Assembly (NCBI GenBank): GCA_048296855.1
Contig: CP182631.1
From: Pseudocolwellia sp048296855
GTDB taxonomy: Bacteria > Pseudomonadota > Gammaproteobacteria > Enterobacterales > Alteromonadaceae
Direction: 5' to 3' (one strand)
DNA: 64,000 nt
Both the position numbers and the translations under genes were made by a program. Shown here in pieces: positions 1 to 8,783 of this stretch (position 1 is its first letter; the number at the start of each line of letters is the position of its first letter). Under the pieces are notes generated by a model, which was not told where the DNA came from, searched no databases, and was given only the letters and a program-made list of their open reading frames with translations.

Positions 1-71
1 AAGCGTCGTAAACCTTCTACTAAAATATCTACTACATCACGCTGTGCAACTGCACCAACTATTCCACACAT
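1..71 (-). CDS. glmS: Glutamine--fructose-6-phosphate aminotransferase GlmS, N-terminal fragment
   Basis: Only the first 23 codons are in the window; the gene runs off the left edge. The minus strand reads MCGIVGAVAQRDVVDILVEG, the N-terminus of a class II glutamine amidotransferase. Cys2, exposed once the initiator Met is removed, is the nucleophile that releases ammonia from glutamine. GlmS makes glucosamine-6-phosphate, the first committed step toward UDP-GlcNAc for peptidoglycan and LPS; GlmU, which completes the pathway, lies 2.8 kb upstream on the same strand. The gene starts 31 bases after the stop of the DeoR-type regulator, so the two are probably co-transcribed. Confidence 0.9.
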   Translation of the reverse strand, partial: MCGIVGAVAQRDVVDILVEGLRR

Positions 72-102
72 AACTCTTCCTTTACTTTAATTTCTCTATT
101 CT

Positions 103-864
103 TTAATTAACTATAATCAAGTTTAAGCCTTGATCTATAAGCTGTTTACGCTTTTCAAGCGATAAATCATCATCAGTTATTACTGTATGTATTTGATTTA
201 TTGGTATTTCTACATTGGGTATTTTTCTATTAAATTTATCTGATTCAACTAAAACAAAAACTTCTCTCGACACTTCTGCCATTACACGTGATAAGCCAAT
301 TAACTCGTTAAAGGTTGTTGTACCGCGATCTAAATCTATACCATCAGCACCGATGAATAGCTGATCAAAATCATAAGATCTTAAAGAGTTTTCAGCTACT
401 TGACCTTGAAATGATTCAGAATGAGTATCCCAAGTTCCACCGGTCATCAATAATGTAGGTTCATTTTCTAATGTTTGTAGTTTATTCGCTATAGCTAAAG
501 AGTTAGTCATAACCACTAACCCTTTCTTGTTATTTAATTCAGACACTAATGCTGACGTTGTGTGACCGCTATCAATAATAATTCGATTGTGATCTTTGAT
601 CATCATTGCAGCCTTTTGGGCAATCATTATCTTTCGCTGCGAAAGGTTCTCATCTTTATTGTCTGTTATCTCTTTCGGTAATGGTACTGCACCGCCATAT
701 CGACGAAGTAATAATCCGCTATTTTCTAATATAGCAAGATCTTTTCTAATCGTTACTTCTGATGTATCAAACCGTTTTGCTAATTCATCAACACCTACTT
801 CTCCCTGTGAGTTAAGTAGAGTAATGATTGTATGTCGTCTTTGTTGGGTATTACGTTTTGACAA
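103..864 (-). CDS. DeoR/GlpR-family transcriptional regulator, probable regulator of glmS
   Basis: A 253-residue protein with the DeoR-family layout: an N-terminal winged helix-turn-helix (about residues 1-57, with VDELAKRFDTSEVTIRKDL) and a C-terminal sugar-phosphate sensor domain (about 75-230, with IIDSGHTTSALV and FIGADGID). The start is TTG, chosen because AGGAG sits seven bases upstream; no in-frame ATG fits. The family usually responds to a phosphorylated sugar. Its position directly before glmS suggests control of amino-sugar synthesis, with a hexosamine phosphate as possible ligand; this is inference. A promoter and a TTTCGA/TCGAAA palindrome lie just upstream, so autoregulation is likely. 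The exact subfamily (AgaR, GlpR or another) cannot be told from the sequence alone. Confidence 0.85.
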   Translation of the reverse strand: MSKRNTQQRRHTIITLLNSQGEVGVDELAKRFDTSEVTIRKDLAILENSGLLLRRYGGAVPLPKEITDNKDENLSQRKIMIAQKAAMMIKDHNRIIIDSGHTTSALVSELNNKKGLVVMTNSLAIANKLQTLENEPTLLMTGGTWDTHSESFQGQVAENSLRSYDFDQLFIGADGIDLDRGTTTFNELIGLSRVMAEVSREVFVLVESDKFNRKIPNVEIPINQIHTVITDDDLSLEKRKQLIDQGLNLIIVN

Positions 865-879
865 AAAGCATCTCCTAAG

Positions 880-892
880 TTTCGATTCGAAA
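880..892. promoter_or_regulatory. Putative operator of the DeoR-family regulator
   Basis: A 13-base palindrome TTTCGATTCGAAA lies between the -10 box and the ribosome binding site of the regulator gene. A further TTTCG-type half-site (GCGAAAC on the plus strand) lies in the promoter spacer. Some DeoR-family proteins, GlpR for example, bind sites built on TTCG/CGAA half-sites, so this is a plausible autoregulatory operator. No binding evidence is available. Confidence 0.5.
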
Positions 893-895
893 GGA

Positions 896-923
896 ATTAT
901 ACCTTAAAGCGAAACAATATCAA
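896..923 (-). promoter_or_regulatory. Sigma-70-type promoter of the DeoR-family regulator (and probably glmS)
   Basis: On the minus strand a -35 TTGATA (918-923) and a perfect -10 TATAAT (896-901) are separated by 16 bases. The predicted transcript starts about ten bases inside the operator palindrome at 880-892 and reads into the regulator gene and then glmS. Confidence 0.6.
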
Positions 924-929
924 TAAAGC

Positions 930-964
930 AAAAAAAAGAGCAACCGTATAGTTGCTCTTTTTTT
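930..964. terminator. Bidirectional-looking intrinsic terminator after the S9 peptidase gene
   Basis: A perfect 10-bp stem AAAGAGCAAC/GTTGCTCTTT (935-944 with 951-960) with a 6-base loop is flanked by A and T runs on both sides. It lies just past the stop codon of the peptidase gene, so it most likely ends that transcript and insulates the DeoR-type regulator and glmS from it. Confidence 0.8.
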
Positions 965-983
965 ATATAAAGGAAACTCTTTT

Positions 984-2891
984 TTAATGTATAGGTAAGT
1001 ATTTATCTAAAAATTTGTCTAACTTTTTAAAAGTTTCTAGCCTATCTTCGTTGTTACTTAAATAATGATCTGCCCCTTCCACTTCAAGATAATCAACTAT
1101 TTTATCTTCATCTATAAGTTCATCGTACATATATTCTGAATGTTTATAATCTACAACTCTGTCTTTAGATCCATGAATTAACAGTACTGGCGATTTGATT
1201 TTTTTTGCATGTTTTAAAGGTGAAGCATCCCATAATTTGTCATAATCGCTACCAATTTGTTTTTTTACAATATCATAATTCGTATACTTTCTATGTGACT
1301 TAACTAACTTTTCAATATCTGTAACGCCAGCAAAGCTTACGATACACTTGTATAATTCAGGAGTTTTAATTCCTCCCATTAAGGCCGCGTAACCACCATA
1401 ACTAGCACCAACAATACAAACTTTATTTTTATCTGCAATGCCTTCGTGTATAAGCCAACGAGTTCCATCTTCCACATCATCTTGCATAGCTTGTCCCCAT
1501 GAAGCAATACCTTGTTTCATAAAGTCATGCCCATAGCCTGATGACCCTCTAAAATTCATTTGAAAAACAGCATAGCCTTTATTAGCAAAAAATTGTGTCC
1601 AATAATCAAACCCGCCGCTGTCGTAACTTATTGGGCCACCATGAGGGAAAATAATAGTAGGTAGATTTTTTTCTTGTTTAATTTTTGGTAACGTTAAATA
1701 TCCTTCTATAGTTAATCCATCTCGAGCTTGGTATTTTACTCTTTTCTTAGTTGCTAATAGCTCTGTTTCTAATTTAGGATATTTATAAGCAAGTACTTTA
1801 AGTGTTTTAGCTTTTTTGTCACCAATAAGGTATATACCAGGTTGATTATCGCTAGTTGCTAATAATATATACTTATTTCCGTCTGCACTTTTATCCAGTA
1901 ATAAGTTATCCGTATCAGGTAACGCTTCATCAATCATTTTTACTAATTTTTTATACTCTTCATCCCAATACCTGTAACTAACACCAACTATTTCATTTGT
2001 TTCTTTAGATTTTCGTAAACGCCCATCAATATCGTAATTTTCATCATAAAAAACTAACTCTTTTTTTAATGTTTCATCATTTAAATTTACTTTGTAAATA
2101 GCATATTTGTCTTTATAAAGCGCTCTAATAAATAAAATATTATTATCTGCTCCAAATGCTAAGGGCCATACTTGGTTACTTGAAAATGCCTCAAACACCC
2201 AAAGATCTTTAAACTTACCTGTTGGCAGTTTTTCTTTTATTGTATATGTTGTTTCATCTCTATGTATTGCAATGCGTACCTTATGATTAGCATCTGTGAT
2301 CCAATCAGTTACATTACCTTTTACATTTTGAATTTTTTTCCGTTTACCCTTATCTGAAATAGGTAAACGATAAACAGCTTCTCCTATACCATTTATAAAA
2401 CCACCTAAAGACATGAGAATATGGTCTTTATCATTAGGTAATAAATCAATAACAGATGTTTGAACGTTTGGAATAAACTTCATTTTTTGATAGACAGATT
2501 TTGGAATTACTGGTGAAATTTTACCAGTATGAATATTTACTTTTAATAATCTAGTTTCAGTTGTAGGTGTTCTATATCTCTTGGCTGGAAACTTAGCTGT
2601 AACAAAAAGTGTCTCATTATTTGCCCAATAACTATTAGTTATAATGTACTTTTCGTTAGCGGAATAGACGAGTTGTTTATCTTCTTCCGTTTCGGTGTTG
2701 TACATCTTAATGAGTACGCCTTTATGTTTTTTCGTATTTACACGTAATGAATAAGCAATGTATTTTCCATTGGGTGCTAATCGAACATCACTAATATCAG
2801 GAATACTAACAATATCTTCAAGTGTTAACGCTTCTTGAGCTAATGACGCGCTACCTATAAATAATAGTAATGCTGTTATTAATTTTTTCAT
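984..2891 (-). CDS. Secreted S9-family (prolyl oligopeptidase-like) serine peptidase
   Basis: A 635-residue protein. I start it at MKKLITALLLF, which opens a clear signal peptide and follows AAGGATG; an in-frame start 18 codons earlier would overlap glmU and bury the signal. The N-terminal two thirds resemble the beta-propeller of S9 enzymes. The C-terminal alpha/beta-hydrolase has GASYGGYAA with the nucleophile near Ser497, HGSKDRVVD with Asp near 577 and EGADHYLS with His near 609, a complete catalytic triad. It likely degrades oligopeptides in the periplasm or outside the cell. It sits between glmU and the glmS regulator, where E. coli has glmU directly followed by glmS, so it looks inserted. 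The substrate is unknown. Confidence 0.85.
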   Translation of the reverse strand: MKKLITALLLFIGSASLAQEALTLEDIVSIPDISDVRLAPNGKYIAYSLRVNTKKHKGVLIKMYNTETEEDKQLVYSANEKYIITNSYWANNETLFVTAKFPAKRYRTPTTETRLLKVNIHTGKISPVIPKSVYQKMKFIPNVQTSVIDLLPNDKDHILMSLGGFINGIGEAVYRLPISDKGKRKKIQNVKGNVTDWITDANHKVRIAIHRDETTYTIKEKLPTGKFKDLWVFEAFSSNQVWPLAFGADNNILFIRALYKDKYAIYKVNLNDETLKKELVFYDENYDIDGRLRKSKETNEIVGVSYRYWDEEYKKLVKMIDEALPDTDNLLLDKSADGNKYILLATSDNQPGIYLIGDKKAKTLKVLAYKYPKLETELLATKKRVKYQARDGLTIEGYLTLPKIKQEKNLPTIIFPHGGPISYDSGGFDYWTQFFANKGYAVFQMNFRGSSGYGHDFMKQGIASWGQAMQDDVEDGTRWLIHEGIADKNKVCIVGASYGGYAALMGGIKTPELYKCIVSFAGVTDIEKLVKSHRKYTNYDIVKKQIGSDYDKLWDASPLKHAKKIKSPVLLIHGSKDRVVDYKHSEYMYDELIDEDKIVDYLEVEGADHYLSNNEDRLETFKKLDKFLDKYLPIH

Positions 2892-2916
2892 TCTACATCC
2901 TTGTACTTTATTATAA

Positions 2917-4275
2917 TTATTTTTTAGTGGGACGCTGCCAACCATCTATATTACGTTGTTTACCACGAGCAACGGCTAGTTCATCATCCTTCACATCTTT
3001 TACTATAGTTGAACCAGCTGCCGTTGTTGCCATATTACCAATATTCACAGGCGCTACGATTGATGCATTTGAACCAATAAAAGCATTGTCACCGATAATG
3101 GTTTTAAATTTATTAACACCATCATAATTACAGGTAATTGTGCCTGCACCTATATTAGAGTTTTTACCTATTTCAGTATCACCTAAGTAAGATAAATGAC
3201 CTGCTTTAGAGCCTTCACCTAATACAGTTTTTTTCATTTCAACAAAATTACCAATATGGGCATTTTGCTTTAATTCAGAACCTGGACGAATACGAGCAAA
3301 AGGACCAGCAGAAGCATTTTCGCCTATAATTGCGCCTTCAATAACTGAATTAGGTTTAATTTCTGCATTTTCACCAATAGTACTATCAATAATAATACAG
3401 TTTGCACCTATTCTTGCACCATCAGCTATTGTAACTTTACCTTCAAAAATACAATTCACATCTATTGTAATTTCTTGACCTACGGTTACTTCACCACGAA
3501 TATCGATACGATTTGGGTCAAGTATACTTGCACCTGCAATCATCAATTCTTCTGCTTGACGATATTGAAAAGCTCTTTCAAGTGATGCTAATTGAACTCT
3601 GTTATTTGCACCTTCTACTTCTATTTCGCTATCAGGATGCGCTGTAGCTATTTTTTTACCTTCTTGATGAGCAGCAGCAATAATATCAGTAAGGTAATAT
3701 TCGCCTTGAGCATTATCGTTTGATAAGTTTGCAAGCCATCTTTTTAAATCACCACCATTCGCTAGTAGAATTCCAGTGTTACACTCATTAATTAATAATT
3801 GCTCAGCGTTAGCATCTTTTTGTTCAACAATACCAACAACGGTGTTGTTATTACGCATTATACGACCGTAACCATTAGGATTACCTAAATGAACCGTTAA
3901 CAATGACATACCGTTTTCAGGTTTAGCATCAATCAATCTATTTAAGGTAGAAACCTTTGTAAGTGGTACATCACCGTATAGTACTAATACATCTTCATCA
4001 TTTTTTAAAAATGGTGATGCCATATCAACTGCATGTCCAGTACCTAATTGCTCTTTTTGTTCTACGAAAGTTAAGTCATCACCTTGTACTTTAGCTTTAA
4101 GTACATCGCCGCCAAACCCATAGACTACGTAGGTATTTTCAGCATTAACCTGCCTAGCAGCATCGATGACATGATTTACCATAGGTTTATTCGCTATAGG
4201 GTGTAACACTTTAGGTAAAGAAGATCGCATGCGAGTACCTTTACCTGCGGCTAAGATTACGACTGAAAGAGACAT
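2917..4275 (-). CDS. glmU: Bifunctional GlmU: N-acetylglucosamine-1-phosphate uridyltransferase / glucosamine-1-phosphate acetyltransferase
   Basis: A 452-residue protein, close to the 456 of E. coli. The N-terminal pyrophosphorylase domain begins with the nucleotide-binding loop LAAGKGTRM (residues 8-16). The C-terminal half is a left-handed beta-helix of hexapeptide repeats (for example IGENAEIKPNSVIEGAIIGE) carrying the acetyltransferase activity, and ends in the usual basic tail. It converts glucosamine-1-phosphate to UDP-GlcNAc in the cytosol. As in E. coli it follows the ATP synthase operon, here separated from it by a terminator. The S9 peptidase gene begins 25 bases past its stop. Confidence 0.97.
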   Translation of the reverse strand: MSLSVVILAAGKGTRMRSSLPKVLHPIANKPMVNHVIDAARQVNAENTYVVYGFGGDVLKAKVQGDDLTFVEQKEQLGTGHAVDMASPFLKNDEDVLVLYGDVPLTKVSTLNRLIDAKPENGMSLLTVHLGNPNGYGRIMRNNNTVVGIVEQKDANAEQLLINECNTGILLANGGDLKRWLANLSNDNAQGEYYLTDIIAAAHQEGKKIATAHPDSEIEVEGANNRVQLASLERAFQYRQAEELMIAGASILDPNRIDIRGEVTVGQEITIDVNCIFEGKVTIADGARIGANCIIIDSTIGENAEIKPNSVIEGAIIGENASAGPFARIRPGSELKQNAHIGNFVEMKKTVLGEGSKAGHLSYLGDTEIGKNSNIGAGTITCNYDGVNKFKTIIGDNAFIGSNASIVAPVNIGNMATTAAGSTIVKDVKDDELAVARGKQRNIDGWQRPTKK

Positions 4276-4335
4276 TTTTTTATTCCATTATCAGATTAAA
4301 GATGTATTGCTTGTCTATTGTAACTATTTTCCCAT

Positions 4336-4376
4336 AAAAAAAGCGACCACTTACTTAACGTAAAGGTCGCCTTTTT
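4336..4376 (-). terminator. Intrinsic terminator of the ATP synthase operon
   Basis: Stem GCGACC/GGTCGC (4343-4348 with 4365-4370), extended by A-T pairs. On the minus strand it is followed by a T run (complement of the A run at 4336-4342). It lies just after the atpC stop codon and before glmU. Confidence 0.75.
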
Positions 4377-4407
4377 GTATCACTAAAACTAAGTGTTAAA
4401 GTTTAAA

Positions 4408-4827
4408 CTATTTTTTACTTGAAGCTTGGATAACACGTAATTGTGCTACTGCACGAGCTAATTCAGATGCAGCTTCTGCATAATCGACGTCTCCGCCATG
4501 ATCATTTAAGTGCTTTTCTGCTCTTTCTTTAGCTTGTAATGCAGCTTCTTCGTCCAAATCATCACCACGTATAGCTACATCTGCTAATACAGTAACATTG
4601 TTTGGTTGAACCTCAAGCATACCGCCAGAAAGGTAAATAACTTCTTCGTCACCACCTTTCTTAACGATTCTTGCCATACCAGGTTTTAGTGAGGTCAGCA
4701 AAGGTGCGTGACCAGGCATAATACCTAATTCACCTTCGCTACCTGCTATCTGTAATGATTCTATGCTACCAGAGAATATGCTCTCTTCAGCACTTACTAC
4801 ATTAAGATTTACAGAAAGTATTGCCAT
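4408..4827 (-). CDS. atpC: F1Fo ATP synthase epsilon subunit
   Basis: A 139-residue protein, the E. coli length. I start it at MAILSVNLN because TTTGGAGGTC lies just before that ATG; a longer reading from 4839 would translate the ribosome binding site itself. The N-terminal beta-barrel (about 1-85, with GELGIMPGHAPLLTSLKPG) and the C-terminal helical hairpin (about 90-139) are recognisable. Epsilon is part of the central rotor stalk and can inhibit ATP hydrolysis. It is the last gene of the operon. Confidence 0.95.
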   Translation of the reverse strand: MAILSVNLNVVSAEESIFSGSIESLQIAGSEGELGIMPGHAPLLTSLKPGMARIVKKGGDEEVIYLSGGMLEVQPNNVTVLADVAIRGDDLDEEAALQAKERAEKHLNDHGGDVDYAEAASELARAVAQLRVIQASSKK

Positions 4828-4894
4828 GTTGACCTCCAAATGGGCGACTAAATAGACTTAGTAGTTTACTTAAGCAGTTAGTCGCCAGCCTTCA

Positions 4895-6280
4895 TTACAT
4901 GTTTTTAGCTTTTTCAGTTGCTTCTTCAATAGAACCAACCATGTAGAAAGCTTGCTCAGGTAAATCATCAAATTCACCAGCAAGTAATCCTTTAAAGCCA
5001 CTGATAGTGTCTTTAAGTGATACGTACTTACCAGGAGAACCTGTGAATACTTCAGCAACGAAGAACGGTTGTGATAAGAAACGTTGAATCTTACGAGCAC
5101 GGTTTACCGCAAGCTTGTCTTCTTCTGATAACTCATCCATACCTAAGATAGCAATGATATCTTTAAGTTCTTTATAACGTTGTAATGTAGATTGAACGCC
5201 ACGAGCTGTTTCATAATGCTCAGCACCTACTACTAACGGATCTAATTGACGCGAAGTAGAATCTAGTGGATCGATTGCAGGGTAGATACCTTGCGAAGCG
5301 ATGTCACGAGAAAGTACAACTGTTGCATCTAAGTGAGCAAAGGTTGTAGCTGGTGATGGATCGGTTAAATCATCTGCAGGTACGTATACCGCTTGGATTG
5401 AAGTGATTGAACCTTTCTTCGTAGACGTAATACGTTCTTGAAGAACACCCATTTCTTCAGCAAGTGTTGGTTGGTAACCAACGGCTGATGGCATACGACC
5501 TAACAATGCAGATACTTCTGTACCAGCAAGTGTATAACGGTAGATGTTATCTACGAAAAATAATACGTCACGACCTTCGTCACGGAATTTTTCAGCCATT
5601 GTTAAACCAGTAAACGCTACACGTAAACGGTTTCCTGGAGGCTCGTTCATTTGGCCGTAAACTAACGATACTTTATCAAGTACGTTAGAATCGTTCATTT
5701 CATGGTAGAAATCGTTACCTTCACGAGTACGCTCACCTACACCAGCAAATACTGAGTAGCCGCTATGCTCAATCGCGATGTTACGAATAAGTTCCATCAT
5801 GTTAACGGTTTTACCAACACCAGCACCACCGAATAAACCAACTTTACCACCCTTAGCGAATGGACATACTAAATCGATTACTTTGATACCAGTTTCTAAT
5901 AGTTCATTAGACATCGCTTGGTCAGCATAAGCTGGAGCCGCACGGTGAATTGACCATTTTTCTTCTTCGCCGATTGGGCCAGCTTCATCAATAGGCTCAC
6001 CCAAAACGTTCATGATACGACCCAAAGTTGCAGTACCAACTGGAACTTGAATGTTATCACCTGTGTTTACTACGTTCAGACCACGACGCAAACCATCTGA
6101 AGAACCCATAGCGATAGTACGAACTACGCCACCACCAAGTTGCTGTTGTACTTCTAGTACTAAGCCACTAAGGTCACCTTCGGTTATATTTAATGCGTCA
6201 TATACCTGAGGTACAGCATCTTGTGGGAATTCTACATCCACAACTGCGCCAATGATTTGGACGACTTTACCTGTACTCAT
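4895..6280 (-). CDS. atpD: F1Fo ATP synthase beta subunit
   Basis: A 461-residue catalytic subunit. It contains the P-loop GGAGVGKT (near residue 150), the segment with GERTREGNDFYHEM that provides the catalytic glutamate, and DNIYRYTLAGTEVSALLGRM. The three beta subunits carry the catalytic nucleotide sites of the membrane-attached F1 head, making ATP from ADP and phosphate with the proton gradient. The start MSTGKVVQIIGAVVDVEF is the family norm. The gene lies between atpG and atpC in the standard order. Confidence 0.98.
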   Translation of the reverse strand: MSTGKVVQIIGAVVDVEFPQDAVPQVYDALNITEGDLSGLVLEVQQQLGGGVVRTIAMGSSDGLRRGLNVVNTGDNIQVPVGTATLGRIMNVLGEPIDEAGPIGEEEKWSIHRAAPAYADQAMSNELLETGIKVIDLVCPFAKGGKVGLFGGAGVGKTVNMMELIRNIAIEHSGYSVFAGVGERTREGNDFYHEMNDSNVLDKVSLVYGQMNEPPGNRLRVAFTGLTMAEKFRDEGRDVLFFVDNIYRYTLAGTEVSALLGRMPSAVGYQPTLAEEMGVLQERITSTKKGSITSIQAVYVPADDLTDPSPATTFAHLDATVVLSRDIASQGIYPAIDPLDSTSRQLDPLVVGAEHYETARGVQSTLQRYKELKDIIAILGMDELSEEDKLAVNRARKIQRFLSQPFFVAEVFTGSPGKYVSLKDTISGFKGLLAGEFDDLPEQAFYMVGSIEEATEKAKNM

Positions 6281-6338
6281 GTTTAATCCTCTAATCTTGT
6301 GCTCTTATTTACTAATAAAATAAACAAAGAACCTTTGC

Positions 6339-7199
6339 TTATACCGCTGCCGCGCCAGCACAAATTTCACCCAATTCTTGAGTAATACTTGCTTGACGAG
6401 CTTTGTTATATACCAATTGTAAATCATCAATTAAGTCACCCGCATTATCTGTTGCAGCTTTCATTGCAATCATACGAGCGGCTTGTTCACATGCGAGGTT
6501 TTCAACCACACCTTGATATACTTGAGACTCTGTATAACGAACAAGTAGTTGTTCAAGCAAAGCTTGAGCATCTGGTTCGTATATATAATCCCAGCGATGC
6601 TTAATTGCGTCATCATCTGACTTAGGCAAAGGTAAAAGTTGATCGATTGTCGGTTTTTGCGTCATTGTATTAACAAACTTGTTATACACAACAAACAACT
6701 TATCTATATCACCATTATCATAGGCATTTAACATCACTTTCACACTACCAATTAAATCAGTAAGTGAAGGTTCGTCACCTAAACCTGAAATTTGTGAAGT
6801 GATTTTAGCACCCATATTGTTGAAAAATGCAGTAGCTTTAGAGCCAACAACTGCAAATTCAACTTCGGCGCCAGCTGCTTGCTGTTTACCAGCATCAGCA
6901 AGTACTTGTTTAAATAAATTAATATTTAAACCACCACACAAACCACGGTCTGTTGATACAACGATATAACCTACGCGCTTAACTTCGCGTTCAACCATAT
7001 AAGGATGATTGAACTCTAAATTACCAAGCGCGATGTGACCGATCACATTTCGCATATTTTCAGCGTATGGACGAGATGCAGCCATGCTATCTTGCGCTCT
7101 GCGCATTTTACTAGCTGCAACCATTTCCATTGCGCTGGTGATCTTCTGTGTGTTTTTTACACTTCCGATCTTTGATTTAATCTCTTTACCACCAGCCAT
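6339..7199 (-). CDS. atpG: F1Fo ATP synthase gamma subunit
   Basis: A 286-residue protein, close to E. coli (287). The N-terminal MAGGKEIKSKIGSVKNTQKIT and the C-terminal helix ending ARQASITQELGEICAGAAAV are conserved parts of the two long helices that form the rotating shaft inside the alpha3beta3 ring. It couples rotation of the c-ring to conformational change in the catalytic sites. It sits between atpA and atpD, as expected. Confidence 0.98.
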   Translation of the reverse strand: MAGGKEIKSKIGSVKNTQKITSAMEMVAASKMRRAQDSMAASRPYAENMRNVIGHIALGNLEFNHPYMVEREVKRVGYIVVSTDRGLCGGLNINLFKQVLADAGKQQAAGAEVEFAVVGSKATAFFNNMGAKITSQISGLGDEPSLTDLIGSVKVMLNAYDNGDIDKLFVVYNKFVNTMTQKPTIDQLLPLPKSDDDAIKHRWDYIYEPDAQALLEQLLVRYTESQVYQGVVENLACEQAARMIAMKAATDNAGDLIDDLQLVYNKARQASITQELGEICAGAAAV

Positions 7200-7229
7200 G
7201 ACTAATTCTCCGCGAAAAGGTTAACTAAA

Positions 7230-8771
7230 TTACCAAGTTTGAGTAGCTTTAAAAGCTTCAATTGCTTTAGCTAAACCAGCTTCGATATCTTTGTTATAGT
7301 CACCTTTTTCGTTGATAGTAGCCATAAGCTCAGCGTGATCACTGTTCACGTATGAACGAAGTGCATCTTCAAAATCAACTACTTTTTCAATAGCAACATC
7401 ATTTAAATAGCCTTTTTCTGCGGCAAACAATGATACGGCTGTTTCAGCGATTGATAATGGGCTGTATTGCTTTTGCTTCATCAACTCAGTAACACGTTGT
7501 CCATGCTCTAATTGAGCACGAGTCGCGTCATCTAAATCAGATGCAAATTGAGCAAATGCGGCTAACTCAGCATATTGTGCTAATGCTAAACGGATACCAC
7601 CACCAAGTTTCTTGATGATTTTCGTTTGAGCAGCACCACCAACACGTGATACAGAGATACCGGCGTTAACAGCAGGACGAATACCTGAGTTAAATAGGTT
7701 AGATTCTAAGAAGATCTGACCATCGGTAATTGAAATAACGTTTGTTGGTACGAATGCTGATACATCACCCGCTTGAGTTTCAATAATTGGTAATGCTGTT
7801 AAAGAACCTGTTTTGCCTTTAACTTCACCATTAGTGAATTTCTCAACGTAAGCTTCGTTTACACGAGCAGCACGTTCTAATAAGCGAGAGTGAAGATAGA
7901 AAACGTCACCTGGGTATGCTTCACGACCTGGCGGACGACGTAATAATAATGAAATTTGACGGTAAGCAACTGCTTGCTTTGACAAATCATCATATACGAT
8001 TAACGCATCTTCACCGCGGTCACGGAAGTATTCACCCATAGTACAACCAGAGTAAGCTGATAAGTATTGTAATGCAGCAGCCTCAGAAGCACCGGCAACA
8101 ACAACGATAGTATTATCTAACGCGCCGTGCTCTTCTAAAGAACGAACTAAGTTCGCAACAGTAGAGGCTTTTTGACCAATAGCTACATAAACACACTTAA
8201 TGCCTGTGTTTTTCTGGTTGATGATTGCATCTAGTGCAATCGCTGATTTACCGATCTGGCGGTCACCAATGATAAGTTCACGTTGACCACGACCGATAGG
8301 AATCATTGCATCAATTGATTTAATACCTGTTTGTACAGGTTCATCAACAGATTTACGTTCGATAACACCTGGTGCCATTACTTCAACAGGAGAGAAACCA
8401 TCGTTTTCGATAGGTCCTTTTCCGTCAATAGGTTCACCTAATGTGTTTACTACGCGGCCTAATAAGCCACGTCCTACTGGTACTTCCAAAATACGGCCAG
8501 TACTTTTAACTTTTACGCCTTCAGCTAGGTCCGCATATGGGCCCATAACTACCGCACCTACCGAATCTCGGTCTAGGTTTAACGCTATTGCGAAGCGGCT
8601 GCCAGGAAGTTCGATCATCTCACCTTGCATTACATCTGCAAGGCCATGGATGCGAATGATACCGTCAGTTACAGAAACGATAGTACCTTCGTTACGAGCT
8701 TCACTAACTACGTCAAACTTTTCAATACGATTTTTGATCAGTTCGGCGATTTCAGTGGAATTCAGTTGCAT
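7230..8771 (-). CDS. atpA: F1Fo ATP synthase alpha subunit
   Basis: A 513-residue protein, the same length as in E. coli. It forms the non-catalytic nucleotide-binding positions of the F1 hexamer. The P-loop reads GDRQIGKSA where E. coli has GDRQTGKTA; it still fits the Walker A pattern. The segment GIRPAVNAGISVSRVGGAAQ is the family signature and carries the conserved arginine finger near SRVGG. It lies between atpH and atpG. Confidence 0.98.
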   Translation of the reverse strand: MQLNSTEIAELIKNRIEKFDVVSEARNEGTIVSVTDGIIRIHGLADVMQGEMIELPGSRFAIALNLDRDSVGAVVMGPYADLAEGVKVKSTGRILEVPVGRGLLGRVVNTLGEPIDGKGPIENDGFSPVEVMAPGVIERKSVDEPVQTGIKSIDAMIPIGRGQRELIIGDRQIGKSAIALDAIINQKNTGIKCVYVAIGQKASTVANLVRSLEEHGALDNTIVVVAGASEAAALQYLSAYSGCTMGEYFRDRGEDALIVYDDLSKQAVAYRQISLLLRRPPGREAYPGDVFYLHSRLLERAARVNEAYVEKFTNGEVKGKTGSLTALPIIETQAGDVSAFVPTNVISITDGQIFLESNLFNSGIRPAVNAGISVSRVGGAAQTKIIKKLGGGIRLALAQYAELAAFAQFASDLDDATRAQLEHGQRVTELMKQKQYSPLSIAETAVSLFAAEKGYLNDVAIEKVVDFEDALRSYVNSDHAELMATINEKGDYNKDIEAGLAKAIEAFKATQTW

Positions 8772-8783
8772 GCTCTGTCCCCG

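Noticed and set aside
2892..2945. An 18-residue N-terminal extension of the S9 peptidase
   Set aside because: It overlaps the end of glmU and would place charged residues before the signal peptide; AAGGATG sits directly before the later ATG.
8230..8310. Variant P-loop GDRQIGKS in AtpA as a sign of an inactive subunit
   Set aside because: It still fits the Walker A consensus, and the alpha site is non-catalytic; the rest of the protein is normal.
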